NCBI GenBank assembly: GCA_038217425.1
Contig: JBBQPM010000073.1
Location: 1-30,801 of the forward strand
DNA: 30,801 nucleotides
Reading direction: 5' to 3'
From: JAIEPT01 sp038217425
Lineage (GTDB): Bacteria; Planctomycetota; Planctomycetia; Gemmatales; Gemmataceae
This document shows positions 6,969 through 15,129 of this stretch, in pieces. Positions within the stretch are counted from its first letter, which is position 1, and each line of letters opens with the position of its first letter. The position numbers and the translations under genes are program-made. Below the pieces are notes generated by a model. That model worked only from the letters and a program-made list of their open reading frames with translations. It did not search any database and was not told the DNA's origin.

Positions 6969-9509
6969 TCACGTCGCATTGACCTGGCGGAGGTTTTCCT
7001 GCACGAACGCCAGCGACTCTTCGATCGCTTCCACGCCCAGAACCAGGAGTTCGCCGGGATGCAGGGCCTGCATCGTTCGCTCCAGCGCTTCGCGTTCGCT
7101 GCCGACTTCTTGGATCTCGCGGACGCGCTTCCCGCGGGCGATGCCCTGCTTGAGCACGAGATTGAGTTCGCCGTCGGTTCGGCCGCTGTGACCCCAGTCG
7201 GCGTAGAGCACGATGCGGTCGAACGCGCCCCCGAGGATCTCGCCCATTTCGAGCAAATCTTCGTCCCGGCGATTGCAACCGCTGAAGACCAAGGTCCGCT
7301 CCGGATGCGCAAATGATTCGAGTCCCGCCACCAACGCTGCGACGGCCGAGGGATTGTGGGCGTAATCGACGATCACCGAGGCCGGGCCCGCGGACAACAC
7401 GTTGAACCTGCCGGGCGTTTCCTGCACCGATCCCGAAAACGTCCGCAATCCCGCGCGCATCAAGTCGAACGACATGCCCAAACACCAACCCGCCGCCGCC
7501 GCCGTCAGGGCGTTGTCGATCTGGAACGGCACCGTGTGGTGGATGAACGGCACCTCGTTCGTGTCGATCAGCGTCTCTTCTTGCGTCTCCTGCGCCAAAA
7601 CGATCTTGTGATGACGAACGAAGACGACCCGCCCCCCGGCGAGCCGATGCTTGTGGAGCACCGGATGATGTTCGTCCCGCGCGAAGAAGACGACCTTGCC
7701 CGGGCACGTCGGCGCCATGTCGACCACGAGCGGATCGGCGGCGTTCAAAATCGCGTAGCCCGTAGGAGAGACGTTTTGCACCACGACTTGCTTGACGCGC
7801 GCGAGTTCCTCAAGCGTCTCGATGCCGCGCAGGCCGAGGTGATCGCCCTTGCCGATGTTGGTGACGATGCCGAGGTCGCAGCGGTCGAAGCCGAGGCCTT
7901 CGCGCAGGATGCCGCCGCGTGCGGTTTCCAGGACGGCGGCCTCGACGCGGGGATTCATGAGCACGGCCCGCGCGCTGTGCGGGCCGGAGCAATCGCGCGT
8001 CTCGGTGCGTCTGCCGTTGAGATAAATGCCGTCGGTGCAGGTCATGCCGACGAACTTGCCGGCGGTGCGAAGCAGGTGGGAGATGATGCGTGTGGTGGTC
8101 GTTTTGCCGTTGACGCCGGTGACGGCGATGAGCGGGATTCGGCCGTTCTCGCCTTCGGGAAAGAGGGCGTCGGCGATGGCGGCGCCGACGTTGCGCGGCT
8201 TGCCGGCCGAGGGTTCCAGGTGCATGCGCAGGCCCGGGCCGGCGTTGACCTCGACGATCGCGCCCCCTTGATCCGTGAGCGGCAGCGAAATATCTTCGCA
8301 GACGACGTCGACGCCGGCGACGTCCAGACCGACGGCGCGGGCGGCTTCGATACAGTGCTGCGCCGCCTCAGGATGCACGAGATCGGTGACGTCGCTCGCG
8401 GTGCCGCCGGTGCTGAGATTGGCGTTTCGGCGGACGAGGACTTTTTGGCCCGCCGCGGGAATCGACTCGGGTGCGAGCCCTTGTTCGCCGAGCACGGCCA
8501 GGCTGATGGCGTCGAGCTTGATGAAGCTGAGCGGCGTCATGTGGCCGTCGCTGCGGCGCGGATCCTTGTTGGCCTCGGCGACGAGTTGAGCGATGGCGCC
8601 GACGCCGTCGCCGACGACGTGGGCGGGTTCGCGCAGCGACGCCGCCGCGACTTTGCCGCCGACGACGAGGACGCGATAATCCTGGCCCTGGATGAACTTC
8701 TCGACCATGATGAATTCGCTCTGCGCGCGGGCGGCTTCGTACGCAGCAGTCACTTGTTCACGAGTCGTCAAGTTGGTCGCGACGCCTCGGCCCTGATTGC
8801 CGAACTGCGGCTTGACCACGACCGGGAGCCCCACGTACTGGGCCATCGTCCACGCCTCCTCCGCATCCTTCACGGGATGCCCGTAGGGGACGGGGACGCC
8901 GAGCGGCTCCAGGAGTTTTCTCGTAAGCTGTTTGTCCTGGGCGATCGACTCGGCGATGATCGGCGTCTGATCGGTCTCGGCGGTCCAGATGCGGCGCTGC
9001 TTTTTGCCCCAACCGAGTTGCACGAGGCTGCCGGCGGTGAGTCGGCGCACGGGAATGCCGCGCGCGAGTGCGGACTGGACGATGCCGCGCGTGCTGGGGC
9101 CCAGGCGGATGTCGTGCGCTTGACGGCGGAGATCTTCGATGCGCTGGAAGAAGTCGAACGGTTCGCCCGCCAGCAGCGCCTTGCAGGTTTCGTGAGCGTT
9201 TGTCAACGCGGTGCGGGCGAGGGTTTCCTCGTCGTAGTTGAAGAGGACGCGGTAGAAGCCTGCGCGGTGCGACTTCTGGATTTCGCCGAAATTGCAGGGC
9301 GAATCGACGCGCTGAAGCTGCGCCTGCACGAGGGCCAGGAGGAGTTCCGCGAGATTGGCCTGGGGTTGAGGAACGAAGTCGGCGACCCGAAGGCAGAGGG
9401 ATTCGACGTCCACAGGGGGGCAGTTGCCGAGGTCGAGATCGACTTCGACGACGGGGAAGCGGGCCCAGCGATTGGGCCCGCGTAAGATCCAGGTTCGGCC
9501 GAACTCCAT
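6969..9509 (-). CDS. cphA: Cyanophycin synthetase paralog with intact ATP-grasp and Mur-ligase sites
   Basis: An 846-residue protein with the three CphA regions. The N domain (1-160) aligns with that of the neighbouring paralog, but its HxxEH position reads ELLLA. The ATP-grasp region (about 200-450) keeps VVVKPQFGNQGRGV (about 230-243), RRNANLSTGG (about 360-369) and EVNAGPG (about 420-426). The Mur-ligase region (about 455-846) keeps GVNGKTTTT (465-473), ETARGGILREGLGFDRCD and DYAHNPSAV. In known CphA1, ATP-grasp adds aspartate to the backbone and the Mur-ligase domain adds arginine to its side chain, building the nitrogen store cyanophycin in the cytoplasm. The true product here is unproven. 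It lies 132 bases downstream of the second paralog on the same strand. No cyanophycinase gene is in the window. Confidence 0.88.
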   Translation of the reverse strand: MEFGRTWILRGPNRWARFPVVEVDLDLGNCPPVDVESLCLRVADFVPQPQANLAELLLALVQAQLQRVDSPCNFGEIQKSHRAGFYRVLFNYDEETLARTALTNAHETCKALLAGEPFDFFQRIEDLRRQAHDIRLGPSTRGIVQSALARGIPVRRLTAGSLVQLGWGKKQRRIWTAETDQTPIIAESIAQDKQLTRKLLEPLGVPVPYGHPVKDAEEAWTMAQYVGLPVVVKPQFGNQGRGVATNLTTREQVTAAYEAARAQSEFIMVEKFIQGQDYRVLVVGGKVAAASLREPAHVVGDGVGAIAQLVAEANKDPRRSDGHMTPLSFIKLDAISLAVLGEQGLAPESIPAAGQKVLVRRNANLSTGGTASDVTDLVHPEAAQHCIEAARAVGLDVAGVDVVCEDISLPLTDQGGAIVEVNAGPGLRMHLEPSAGKPRNVGAAIADALFPEGENGRIPLIAVTGVNGKTTTTRIISHLLRTAGKFVGMTCTDGIYLNGRRTETRDCSGPHSARAVLMNPRVEAAVLETARGGILREGLGFDRCDLGIVTNIGKGDHLGLRGIETLEELARVKQVVVQNVSPTGYAILNAADPLVVDMAPTCPGKVVFFARDEHHPVLHKHRLAGGRVVFVRHHKIVLAQETQEETLIDTNEVPFIHHTVPFQIDNALTAAAAGWCLGMSFDLMRAGLRTFSGSVQETPGRFNVLSAGPASVIVDYAHNPSAVAALVAGLESFAHPERTLVFSGCNRRDEDLLEMGEILGGAFDRIVLYADWGHSGRTDGELNLVLKQGIARGKRVREIQEVGSEREALERTMQALHPGELLVLGVEAIEESLAFVQENLRQVNAT

Positions 9510-9536
9510 GATATATCTACTTCGCGCGGTCAGGAG

Positions 9537-9638
9537 TTGAAAGATAAGCCCGGGGGCGAGGTACTCCGAACCCCTGGGATCAGTCGTGCGCTAAATTTTG
9601 TCCCGGGGGTTCGGAGTACCTCACCCCTGGGCTTTCAA
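9537..9638. repeat. Large near-perfect hairpin between the two cphA paralogs
   Basis: The left arm (9537-9579) and right arm (9601-9638) are complementary over about 38 positions, with three mismatches (some G-U in RNA), a four-base bulge and a 21-base loop (9580-9600). The arms start and end with TTGAAAG/CTTTCAA. The hairpin begins three bases past the stop of the upstream paralog and ends 27 bases before the start of the downstream paralog. It has no T-tract. It may attenuate or stabilise the mRNA between the genes, or be a small mobile repeat (MITE-like). Confidence 0.7.
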
Positions 9639-9641
9639 TGC

Positions 9642-12578
9642 TTACTTCACGCCGGCTAGGGCCAGCTTCTTCTTCTCGACCGGCGCCGGGACGTGCACCG
9701 GTTCCGCCTGCTTGCGCAGGTGTTCCGCGATGTAGATGCCGTAGTACTCGCGCAGTTCCGGCGGCAACGATTTATTCCCGCGCAACCTCCCACGGCAGCC
9801 GGGCGAATTGCACAGGCAGGGCCCCGTGAGGGCCTCGAACTCTTCCTCGAACGTCTCGTAATCGAGCGTCAGTTCCTCGCCCGGCTCGAGATCGCGCAGG
9901 GCGTGGACTTCGAGGTTCTTGACGCCGGTCTGGATCAAGATGCCGCAATTGGGCTCGCACGAGTGATTGAGGAACCGCATCGGCGACGGCGGAATCATGT
10001 GCAGATTGCGGTCGATCTGGATCGTGTGCATCGAACGCTGCTTGGTGATCGGCCCGAAACCGTGCGTGATCGGATCCCCCTTGCGAAACGCCCGAGCGGC
10101 GACCGCGGCTTTGCCGAGCCGGCCCTCGTGCACCTCGACTCCGGCGCCCGATCCAGGAGAATCGAGCGCCACCTTAGGGCGCAACGCTTCCTCCAACCGA
10201 ATCTCTTTGCCCCCCGCGCCCAGAAACTTCCGCAACAGCTGCACGCCGTCGTCGATCAGGTCCGGTTGTACGAACAACAGATCGCCCGGCGAACATGCGG
10301 CCAGCGCGATCTCGATCGCCAGCATGCCCCCCTTGATCGTGCGAATGTCGGCAGTGCGACCCCCCTGGTTCAGTCCCTTGCCAAAGAGCGACGAGATCTC
10401 GCCTTCTTCCCGGCCGCGCAAGTAGGTATCTTCGTAGAGGATGACGCGGTCGAAAAATTTCCCCAGGATCTCGCCCTGTTCGATGATGTCCTGATCCCGG
10501 CGATCCCCCGCCGCCGAGTAGACGGCCGAGCGATGTTTATGCGGGAAGTTGCCGAGCACTTCGAGCAACTTGGCGAGCGCCGAGGTATTGTGTCCGTAGT
10601 CGAGCACGACGGTGACGCCGCCGATGTCGAGCAAGTTGAAACGAGCGGGAACCTTATCCATGCCTGGCAGAAACGATTCGAGCCCGGCGCGGAGATCGGC
10701 GGTGGGTATTCCCAGCGCCCAGCCGGCCGCCGCGGACGCCAGCGCGTTCTCGACGTGGAAGCCGACCTTGCCGCCGTGCGTGAGCGGCACCTTGTCGAGC
10801 GTTTCCAGCAGCGTCTCCTGATTCCCTTCGCCCAGGATGATGTCGTTGTTCCGCACGAAGACCGCTCGGCCCCCTTTCTCCAGATGTTCCTGGATCACGG
10901 GCAGATTCTCGTCACGGGCAAAATAAATCACCTGGCCCGGGCACCACTGCGCCATCTCCACCACCAGCGGATCGTGAGCGTTGAGCACCGCGTAACCCGT
11001 CTCTTTCACGGCCCAGACAATGGTGCTCTTGACGTAGGCCAAAGCCTCGGGCGTATCGATATCTTCGGAGAGGTGGTCGCCGGCGCCGATGTTGGTGACG
11101 ATGGCGACGTCGCAGCGATCGAATCCCAGGCCCTCGCGGAGGATGCCGCCGCGCGCCGTTTCGAACACCGCGGCCTGCGGCTGCGAATGTTGCAGGATGA
11201 CCTTCGCGCTCTTGGGGCCGCTGCAATCCCCCTTGGCGATGCGGCGGTCGCCCAGGTAGATTCCCTCGGTGCAGGTCATGCCGACCGGGGCGTAAACCTG
11301 GCTCAACAGGTGAGCCGTCATGCGCGTCGTCGTCGTTTTGCCGTTGGTGCCGCTGACGGCGACGATCGGAATTCGGCTCTCCGCGGGTTCTTCGTACAGA
11401 TGATCGATCATCGCCAGGCCGATCGGCTGCGCGGCGCCCGAGGTCGGCTTCAGATGAATCGCGAGGTCGGGTTGGCCGAGAACCGTGACGACGGCGCCAT
11501 GCTGATCTTCGAGCGACTTCGAAATATCCTTGGCCAGCACGACGACCCCGGCCACGTCCAGGCCGACGACGCTGGCGGCGTCCACGGCTCGCTCGGCGAT
11601 CGCGGGATGGAGCAGTTCGGTGACGTCCGCATCCCCCTTGGCGACGGCGACGACCTTGGGGCCGATCACCAGCAACCGATATTCCTCCCCCGCCACATGG
11701 GTATCGACCAGATAGGAGCACCCCGTCGCTTCGACGTGCGCGTAACCGGCCTCCACCTCGGCGAGCGTGGCATAGGGGCCGAAGACGGCTTCCTGGGCGA
11801 CGACGTATTTCGGCCGAAAGACGATCGGCAGCCCGACTTCTTCCGCAGCCGCCAGTGCGTCGGCCGCGCTCGAAACATATCGACCTGTGGGTACGGGGAC
11901 GCCGACGGACTGCAGCATTTGTCGGGTGAGTTCGCGGTCGTAAGCGATGCCGTTGGCGACGGCGCTGGAAGCGTCGGTTTGGCCGTCGAGGAGTCGGCGT
12001 TGACGCGAACCGAAGCCGAGTTGCAGGAGTCCGCCGACATCGAGGAGCCGGGCGGGGACTCGGCGCTGTTTGGCCGCACGGAGAAATTCTTCGACGACGG
12101 GGGTGGGACGATGCTTGGCGTAGATCGCCTCGAGTTTCGCGACTTCGGCCGATACGGCAAAGGGCGTATCGTGCACAGCGGCCAGCACGAGGGCCTTGCC
12201 GGTTTCAAGGGCGGCGCGGGCCATCTCTTCCGCGTGGTAGCGAACGACCATTTTGTAGACGCCGTCCGTGTTGGAAAGGCGGGTCTTACCGTAGGTGACG
12301 GGGGTGCCGGCCAAGCCTTGCAGCTCGAGCACGACGTGTTCCAGAATGTGGGCGAGGTAGGTGCCTCGATCAAGTCGTTGAAGGAAGCCGCCCGGTTCGC
12401 CGACGCTGCAGTGATGAGCTGCGAGCGAGGGGAGAAAGGCCTTGAGCCGATCGATGAAACCGGGGATGTCTACCGAGGATTTCTCCTTGAGATCCTGGAG
12501 ATCGACCCAGACTTCCAGAACGGGGAAACGCGCCCACAGGTTAGGTCCTCGAAGAGCCGACGTACGCAAAAATTCCAT
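9642..12578 (-). CDS. CphA-like protein with degenerate ATP-grasp fused to a C-terminal SET domain
   Basis: A 978-residue protein. The N domain (1-160) keeps GTYLAHILEHVVLELQ, with HxxEH at H77/E80/H81. The ATP-grasp region (about 220-385) is shortened and disabled: the lysine motif reads VFRPKY, the glycine loop is gone, RRNANLSTGG is deleted, and EVNAGPG is replaced by TVLGQPD. The Mur-ligase region (about 403-790) is intact in GTNGKTTTT (410-418), ETARGGILREGLGFDRCD and DYGHNTSAL. After a linker, residues about 812-945 form a SET domain: RFLNHSCEPNCGI (868-880), EELTLDY with Y907, and a post-SET CxCxxxxC at C921/C923/C928 followed by RG. SET domains methylate lysine using S-adenosylmethionine. 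It shares the opening MEF-RT--LRGPN-WARFPV-EV with the downstream paralog, showing duplication. The substrate is unknown. No clear Shine-Dalgarno precedes the ATG. Confidence 0.88.
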   Translation of the reverse strand: MEFLRTSALRGPNLWARFPVLEVWVDLQDLKEKSSVDIPGFIDRLKAFLPSLAAHHCSVGEPGGFLQRLDRGTYLAHILEHVVLELQGLAGTPVTYGKTRLSNTDGVYKMVVRYHAEEMARAALETGKALVLAAVHDTPFAVSAEVAKLEAIYAKHRPTPVVEEFLRAAKQRRVPARLLDVGGLLQLGFGSRQRRLLDGQTDASSAVANGIAYDRELTRQMLQSVGVPVPTGRYVSSAADALAAAEEVGLPIVFRPKYVVAQEAVFGPYATLAEVEAGYAHVEATGCSYLVDTHVAGEEYRLLVIGPKVVAVAKGDADVTELLHPAIAERAVDAASVVGLDVAGVVVLAKDISKSLEDQHGAVVTVLGQPDLAIHLKPTSGAAQPIGLAMIDHLYEEPAESRIPIVAVSGTNGKTTTTRMTAHLLSQVYAPVGMTCTEGIYLGDRRIAKGDCSGPKSAKVILQHSQPQAAVFETARGGILREGLGFDRCDVAIVTNIGAGDHLSEDIDTPEALAYVKSTIVWAVKETGYAVLNAHDPLVVEMAQWCPGQVIYFARDENLPVIQEHLEKGGRAVFVRNNDIILGEGNQETLLETLDKVPLTHGGKVGFHVENALASAAAGWALGIPTADLRAGLESFLPGMDKVPARFNLLDIGGVTVVLDYGHNTSALAKLLEVLGNFPHKHRSAVYSAAGDRRDQDIIEQGEILGKFFDRVILYEDTYLRGREEGEISSLFGKGLNQGGRTADIRTIKGGMLAIEIALAACSPGDLLFVQPDLIDDGVQLLRKFLGAGGKEIRLEEALRPKVALDSPGSGAGVEVHEGRLGKAAVAARAFRKGDPITHGFGPITKQRSMHTIQIDRNLHMIPPSPMRFLNHSCEPNCGILIQTGVKNLEVHALRDLEPGEELTLDYETFEEEFEALTGPCLCNSPGCRGRLRGNKSLPPELREYYGIYIAEHLRKQAEPVHVPAPVEKKKLALAGVK

Positions 12579-12602
12579 GCCGTTGACACCAGTTAAAATT
12601 GG

Positions 12603-13153
12603 GGATGGTCGCTCCGTCAGGAGCCACGCTGCTTATTATTCGAGAAGCGATTCGCGAGGCCAGAGCTTGCGCGCTTGCCGACGAATGAAACCTCTCGCGG
12701 AATGCCTCACGTTGCGGAAAGTCCGTTCAAATTTCCTAGACCGCCAAGAAAAAATTCTCAGCGTTCGGGGCCGCGCCATCCCAGAGCCGTGGCTTCACGT
12801 GAAGCCACGGGCGGATGCGGGATAATCGGGTGGGTATCGATCCGTGAGAGAGAAACGGTGAAACGGAGCACAAGCTCGGGATCGGCAACCTTTTACGGCC
12901 GAACCGCGAATTTGCCTCTGTTTCCAGAAGGCAGGCTTCCTTATCTAGTACGCCACGTCCCCTTTTCCTACCAAATCGGGCCGAAACGTCAATACGAGGA
13001 GTTTGGAGGAATTTTCGGATTTTTCGGAGACGAGCGTTCGGGAAAGTTGGTTTTAAGATTCGAAGTCTTCGCAGGTTGGCCAACGGGGCCGTGAAAGGCC
13101 GTTAGCCACTGCCAGAAAGACGCGATCCGCATCTGCGATAGCTGCTTCGCCGT
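12603..13153. other. Gene-poor stretch with palindromes
   Basis: About 550 bases between the CphA-SET gene and a small hypothetical gene. Reading frames here (for example 12675-13094 + and 12736-13083 -) have no recognisable domain and look non-coding. It holds the 24-bp palindrome at 12787-12810 and an imperfect hairpin at 13077-13108 (TGGCCAACGG against CCGTTAGCCA), which could end transcription of the small minus-strand gene. The promoter of the CphA-SET gene should lie at its left edge, but I see no clear -35/-10 pair. Confidence 0.5.
12787..12810. repeat. Perfect 24-bp palindrome
   Basis: The half-site CCGTGGCTTCAC is followed directly by its exact reverse complement. It lies in a gene-poor region about 200 bases upstream of the CphA-SET start codon. 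It could be a dispersed repeat unit, a cruciform or hairpin, or a binding site for a dimeric regulator; position alone does not decide. Confidence 0.6.
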
Positions 13154-13459
13154 TCAGCGCACCGTCGGTCTCGTGAAAACCATTGACGGGGGGACGATCG
13201 TAGCGACCAATGATGATTCATGTTGCTCAACGGTGGGGTTCGGCGGCGTCGACGTCCAGTTGTGGCAACGGCCGCCCCCTTCCGGCGCTGCCTGGCTTAA
13301 ATCGTCCTCTTGGCATTCTTCGAGTTTTCCGTTTCCAAGACGGACCTTGTACCAATAGATCAGCAAATGGCAGTCTGGCTCTCCTTCTACAATGCCGGAC
13401 TCGTTGCAAAGACGAATTTGAACGCGATCTCCAGCGCGGAACTTGGGCGAAGTCGACAT
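13154..13459 (-). CDS. Small hypothetical protein with a beta-rich N-terminal half
   Basis: A 101-residue protein not assigned to a family. Residues 6-55 (FRAGDRVQIRLCNESG, LIYWYKVRLGNGKLEECQEDDL) have the alternating pattern of a small SH3-like or Tudor-like barrel: a 'GDRVQ' strand and a later 'YKVRLGNGKLEEC' strand. The C-terminal half is rich in Ser, Thr and Pro with no clear fold and could be frameshifted or eroded. It lies alone between a gene-poor stretch and the ABC ATPase gene, on the same strand as the latter (122 bases downstream of its stop). A real gene is plausible but not certain. Confidence 0.5.
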   Translation of the reverse strand: MSTSPKFRAGDRVQIRLCNESGIVEGEPDCHLLIYWYKVRLGNGKLEECQEDDLSQAAPEGGGRCHNWTSTPPNPTVEQHESSLVATIVPPSMVFTRPTVR

Positions 13460-13581
13460 GGCAGGCTACCGGTAGGCAAAATCCACGTGCGATCGCACGG
13501 AGAAAACCAGCCAGGAAGTATAAATTCTTCCGGTGGTTGTTTCACCTAATGTAGCTTCTGGAAAAACCGCGGCAAGGGAAA

Positions 13582-15129
13582 TCAGTCGCCTTTGGACATG
13601 AGGCCGTGTGAACTTCCGGGAGATGGTCCCACCCCACGCCCCGCTTCGACCGCCAAGCGCAGAATGTCCTCTTGCGTCGCCCGCCTTACGTCCGTGATCT
13701 CGCCCGATAGTCTCCCCTCGTGCATCACCAATATGCGGTCGGCCATGCCGAGCGCCTCGGGCAGTTCCGACGTCACCATGAGGATCGCCTTGCCCTCTCG
13801 CGCGAGGTCGCGCATCAGGCGGTAGATTTCGACCTTGGCGCCGACGTCGATGCCCCGGGTCGGCTCGTCGAAGAGCACGATCTGGGCATTGGCCTGCAGC
13901 CATTTCGCGAGGAAGACCTTCTGCTGGTTGCCGCCGGAAAGGTGGCCGACCGGCATGTCGGGCGACGGCATCTTGATGCTAAGCCGCTGCGCGAACTGCG
14001 CGAGGGCGGTGCGTTCGTGCTTTGGGCGGAGCCAACCGCAGCTCGACCACGCGTTGAGGTTGGGGAGCGCGAAGTTGGCCGAGACCGAATGCGCGAGGAT
14101 CAGGCCCTGGGCCTTGCGATCCTCGGTGAGCAGCACAATGCCCCGGCGAATGGCGTCGCGCGGCCCGGCGAGGCGCAGGAGCCAATCGTCCAGAAACAGA
14201 GCCCCTGCCTCGAGCGGGTCGGCGCCGAAGAGGAGGCGCGCGGTTTCGGTTCGGCCGGAGCCGACCAGGCCGGTGAGCGCCACGATCTCGCCGGCGCGCA
14301 GCGTGAACGAGACGTCCCGCACGCGCGGGCCGGCGCGCAGATTCTGGGCGCGCAGACGAACCGCGCCGATCGGGGCGGACCCCGGGGGAAATTCCTGATC
14401 GAGCGGCCGACCGACCATCCACTCGATGAGCTGCGCGCGGGTGACGTCGGCGAGGCGCGCCGTCCGTACGTGTCGGCCGTCGCGCAGTACGTGCGCGCGG
14501 TCGGCGAGGGCGAAGATCTCGTCCAGGCGATGGCTGACGTACACGATGCCGATGCCGCGGGCTTTCATGTCGCGCAGGATCGCGAACAGATTCTGCACCT
14601 CCGTCGGCGCGAGGGCGGCCGTCGGTTCGTCGAGGATCAGGATGCGGGCGTCGCCGAGCAGGGCGCGGGCGATCTCGACGATTTGCTGCTGCGCGACGCT
14701 CAAGTCGCGGACCAGGGCGTCGGGCGAGAGGTCGGCGCCGAGCTGATGAAACAGCGTCTGTGCACGCCGGCTCTCTTCGCCGCGCCGCAGGAAGCCGAGG
14801 CGGGCGCGGTCGTTGCCGAGGAAAAGATTGTCGGCGGCCGAGAGAGTGGGGACGAGGTTGAACTCTTGATGGATGACGGCGATGCCGGCGCGGCGCGAAT
14901 CCAGAGGCGTGCGCAAGGTGAGCGCCTGACCGGCCACGGCGATGGTCCCCGCGTCGGGCCGGACGGCGCCCGCGAGGATCTTGATGAGCGTGCTCTTGCC
15001 CGCGCCGTTCTCGCCCAACAGCGCCAGCACTTCCCCCGCGTGCAGTGACATGGGGATGTCGCGGAGCGCCTGCACGCCGGGATATGCTTTGCTAAGTCCG
15101 GTGATCGAGAGTAACGGCGCATCGGTCAT
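13582..15129 (-). CDS. Sugar-type ABC transporter ATP-binding protein (RbsA/XylG/MglA-like)
   Basis: A 515-residue protein with two fused nucleotide-binding domains. The first has GENGAGKST (Walker A, near 39-47), IHQEFNLVP (Q-loop), LSVAQQQIVEIARALL (signature) and ILILDEPTAAL (Walker B). The second has the degenerate Walker A GLVGSGRTE, usual in this family, then LSGGNQQKVFLAKWL and IVLFDEPTRGIDVGAK. These are hallmarks of the ATPase that drives ribose, xylose, galactose or nucleoside importers. The sugar cannot be named from sequence. No permease or periplasmic binding protein is adjacent, so it is an orphan unless partners lie elsewhere. Its start overlaps the 3' end of the GT87 gene by 38 bases. 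An exported nucleoside hydrolase two genes upstream could in principle supply ribose. Confidence 0.9.
   Translation of the reverse strand: MTDAPLLSITGLSKAYPGVQALRDIPMSLHAGEVLALLGENGAGKSTLIKILAGAVRPDAGTIAVAGQALTLRTPLDSRRAGIAVIHQEFNLVPTLSAADNLFLGNDRARLGFLRRGEESRRAQTLFHQLGADLSPDALVRDLSVAQQQIVEIARALLGDARILILDEPTAALAPTEVQNLFAILRDMKARGIGIVYVSHRLDEIFALADRAHVLRDGRHVRTARLADVTRAQLIEWMVGRPLDQEFPPGSAPIGAVRLRAQNLRAGPRVRDVSFTLRAGEIVALTGLVGSGRTETARLLFGADPLEAGALFLDDWLLRLAGPRDAIRRGIVLLTEDRKAQGLILAHSVSANFALPNLNAWSSCGWLRPKHERTALAQFAQRLSIKMPSPDMPVGHLSGGNQQKVFLAKWLQANAQIVLFDEPTRGIDVGAKVEIYRLMRDLAREGKAILMVTSELPEALGMADRILVMHEGRLSGEITDVRRATQEDILRLAVEAGRGVGPSPGSSHGLMSKGD

Noticed and set aside
7356..9485. 709-codon antisense frame over the downstream cphA paralog
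   Set aside because: Composition follows the opposite-strand codons and there are no motifs; a shadow frame.
9693..12596. 967-codon open frame on the plus strand, antisense to the CphA-SET gene
   Set aside because: No recognisable domain; it mirrors the minus-strand gene, whose motifs are unmistakable. Long antisense frames are expected in GC-rich DNA.
12675..13094. Plus-strand frame of 139 codons, and a minus-strand frame at 12736-13083, in the gene-poor region
   Set aside because: Both have low-complexity basic or Pro-rich content, no Shine-Dalgarno and no domain; they overlap each other and the palindrome.
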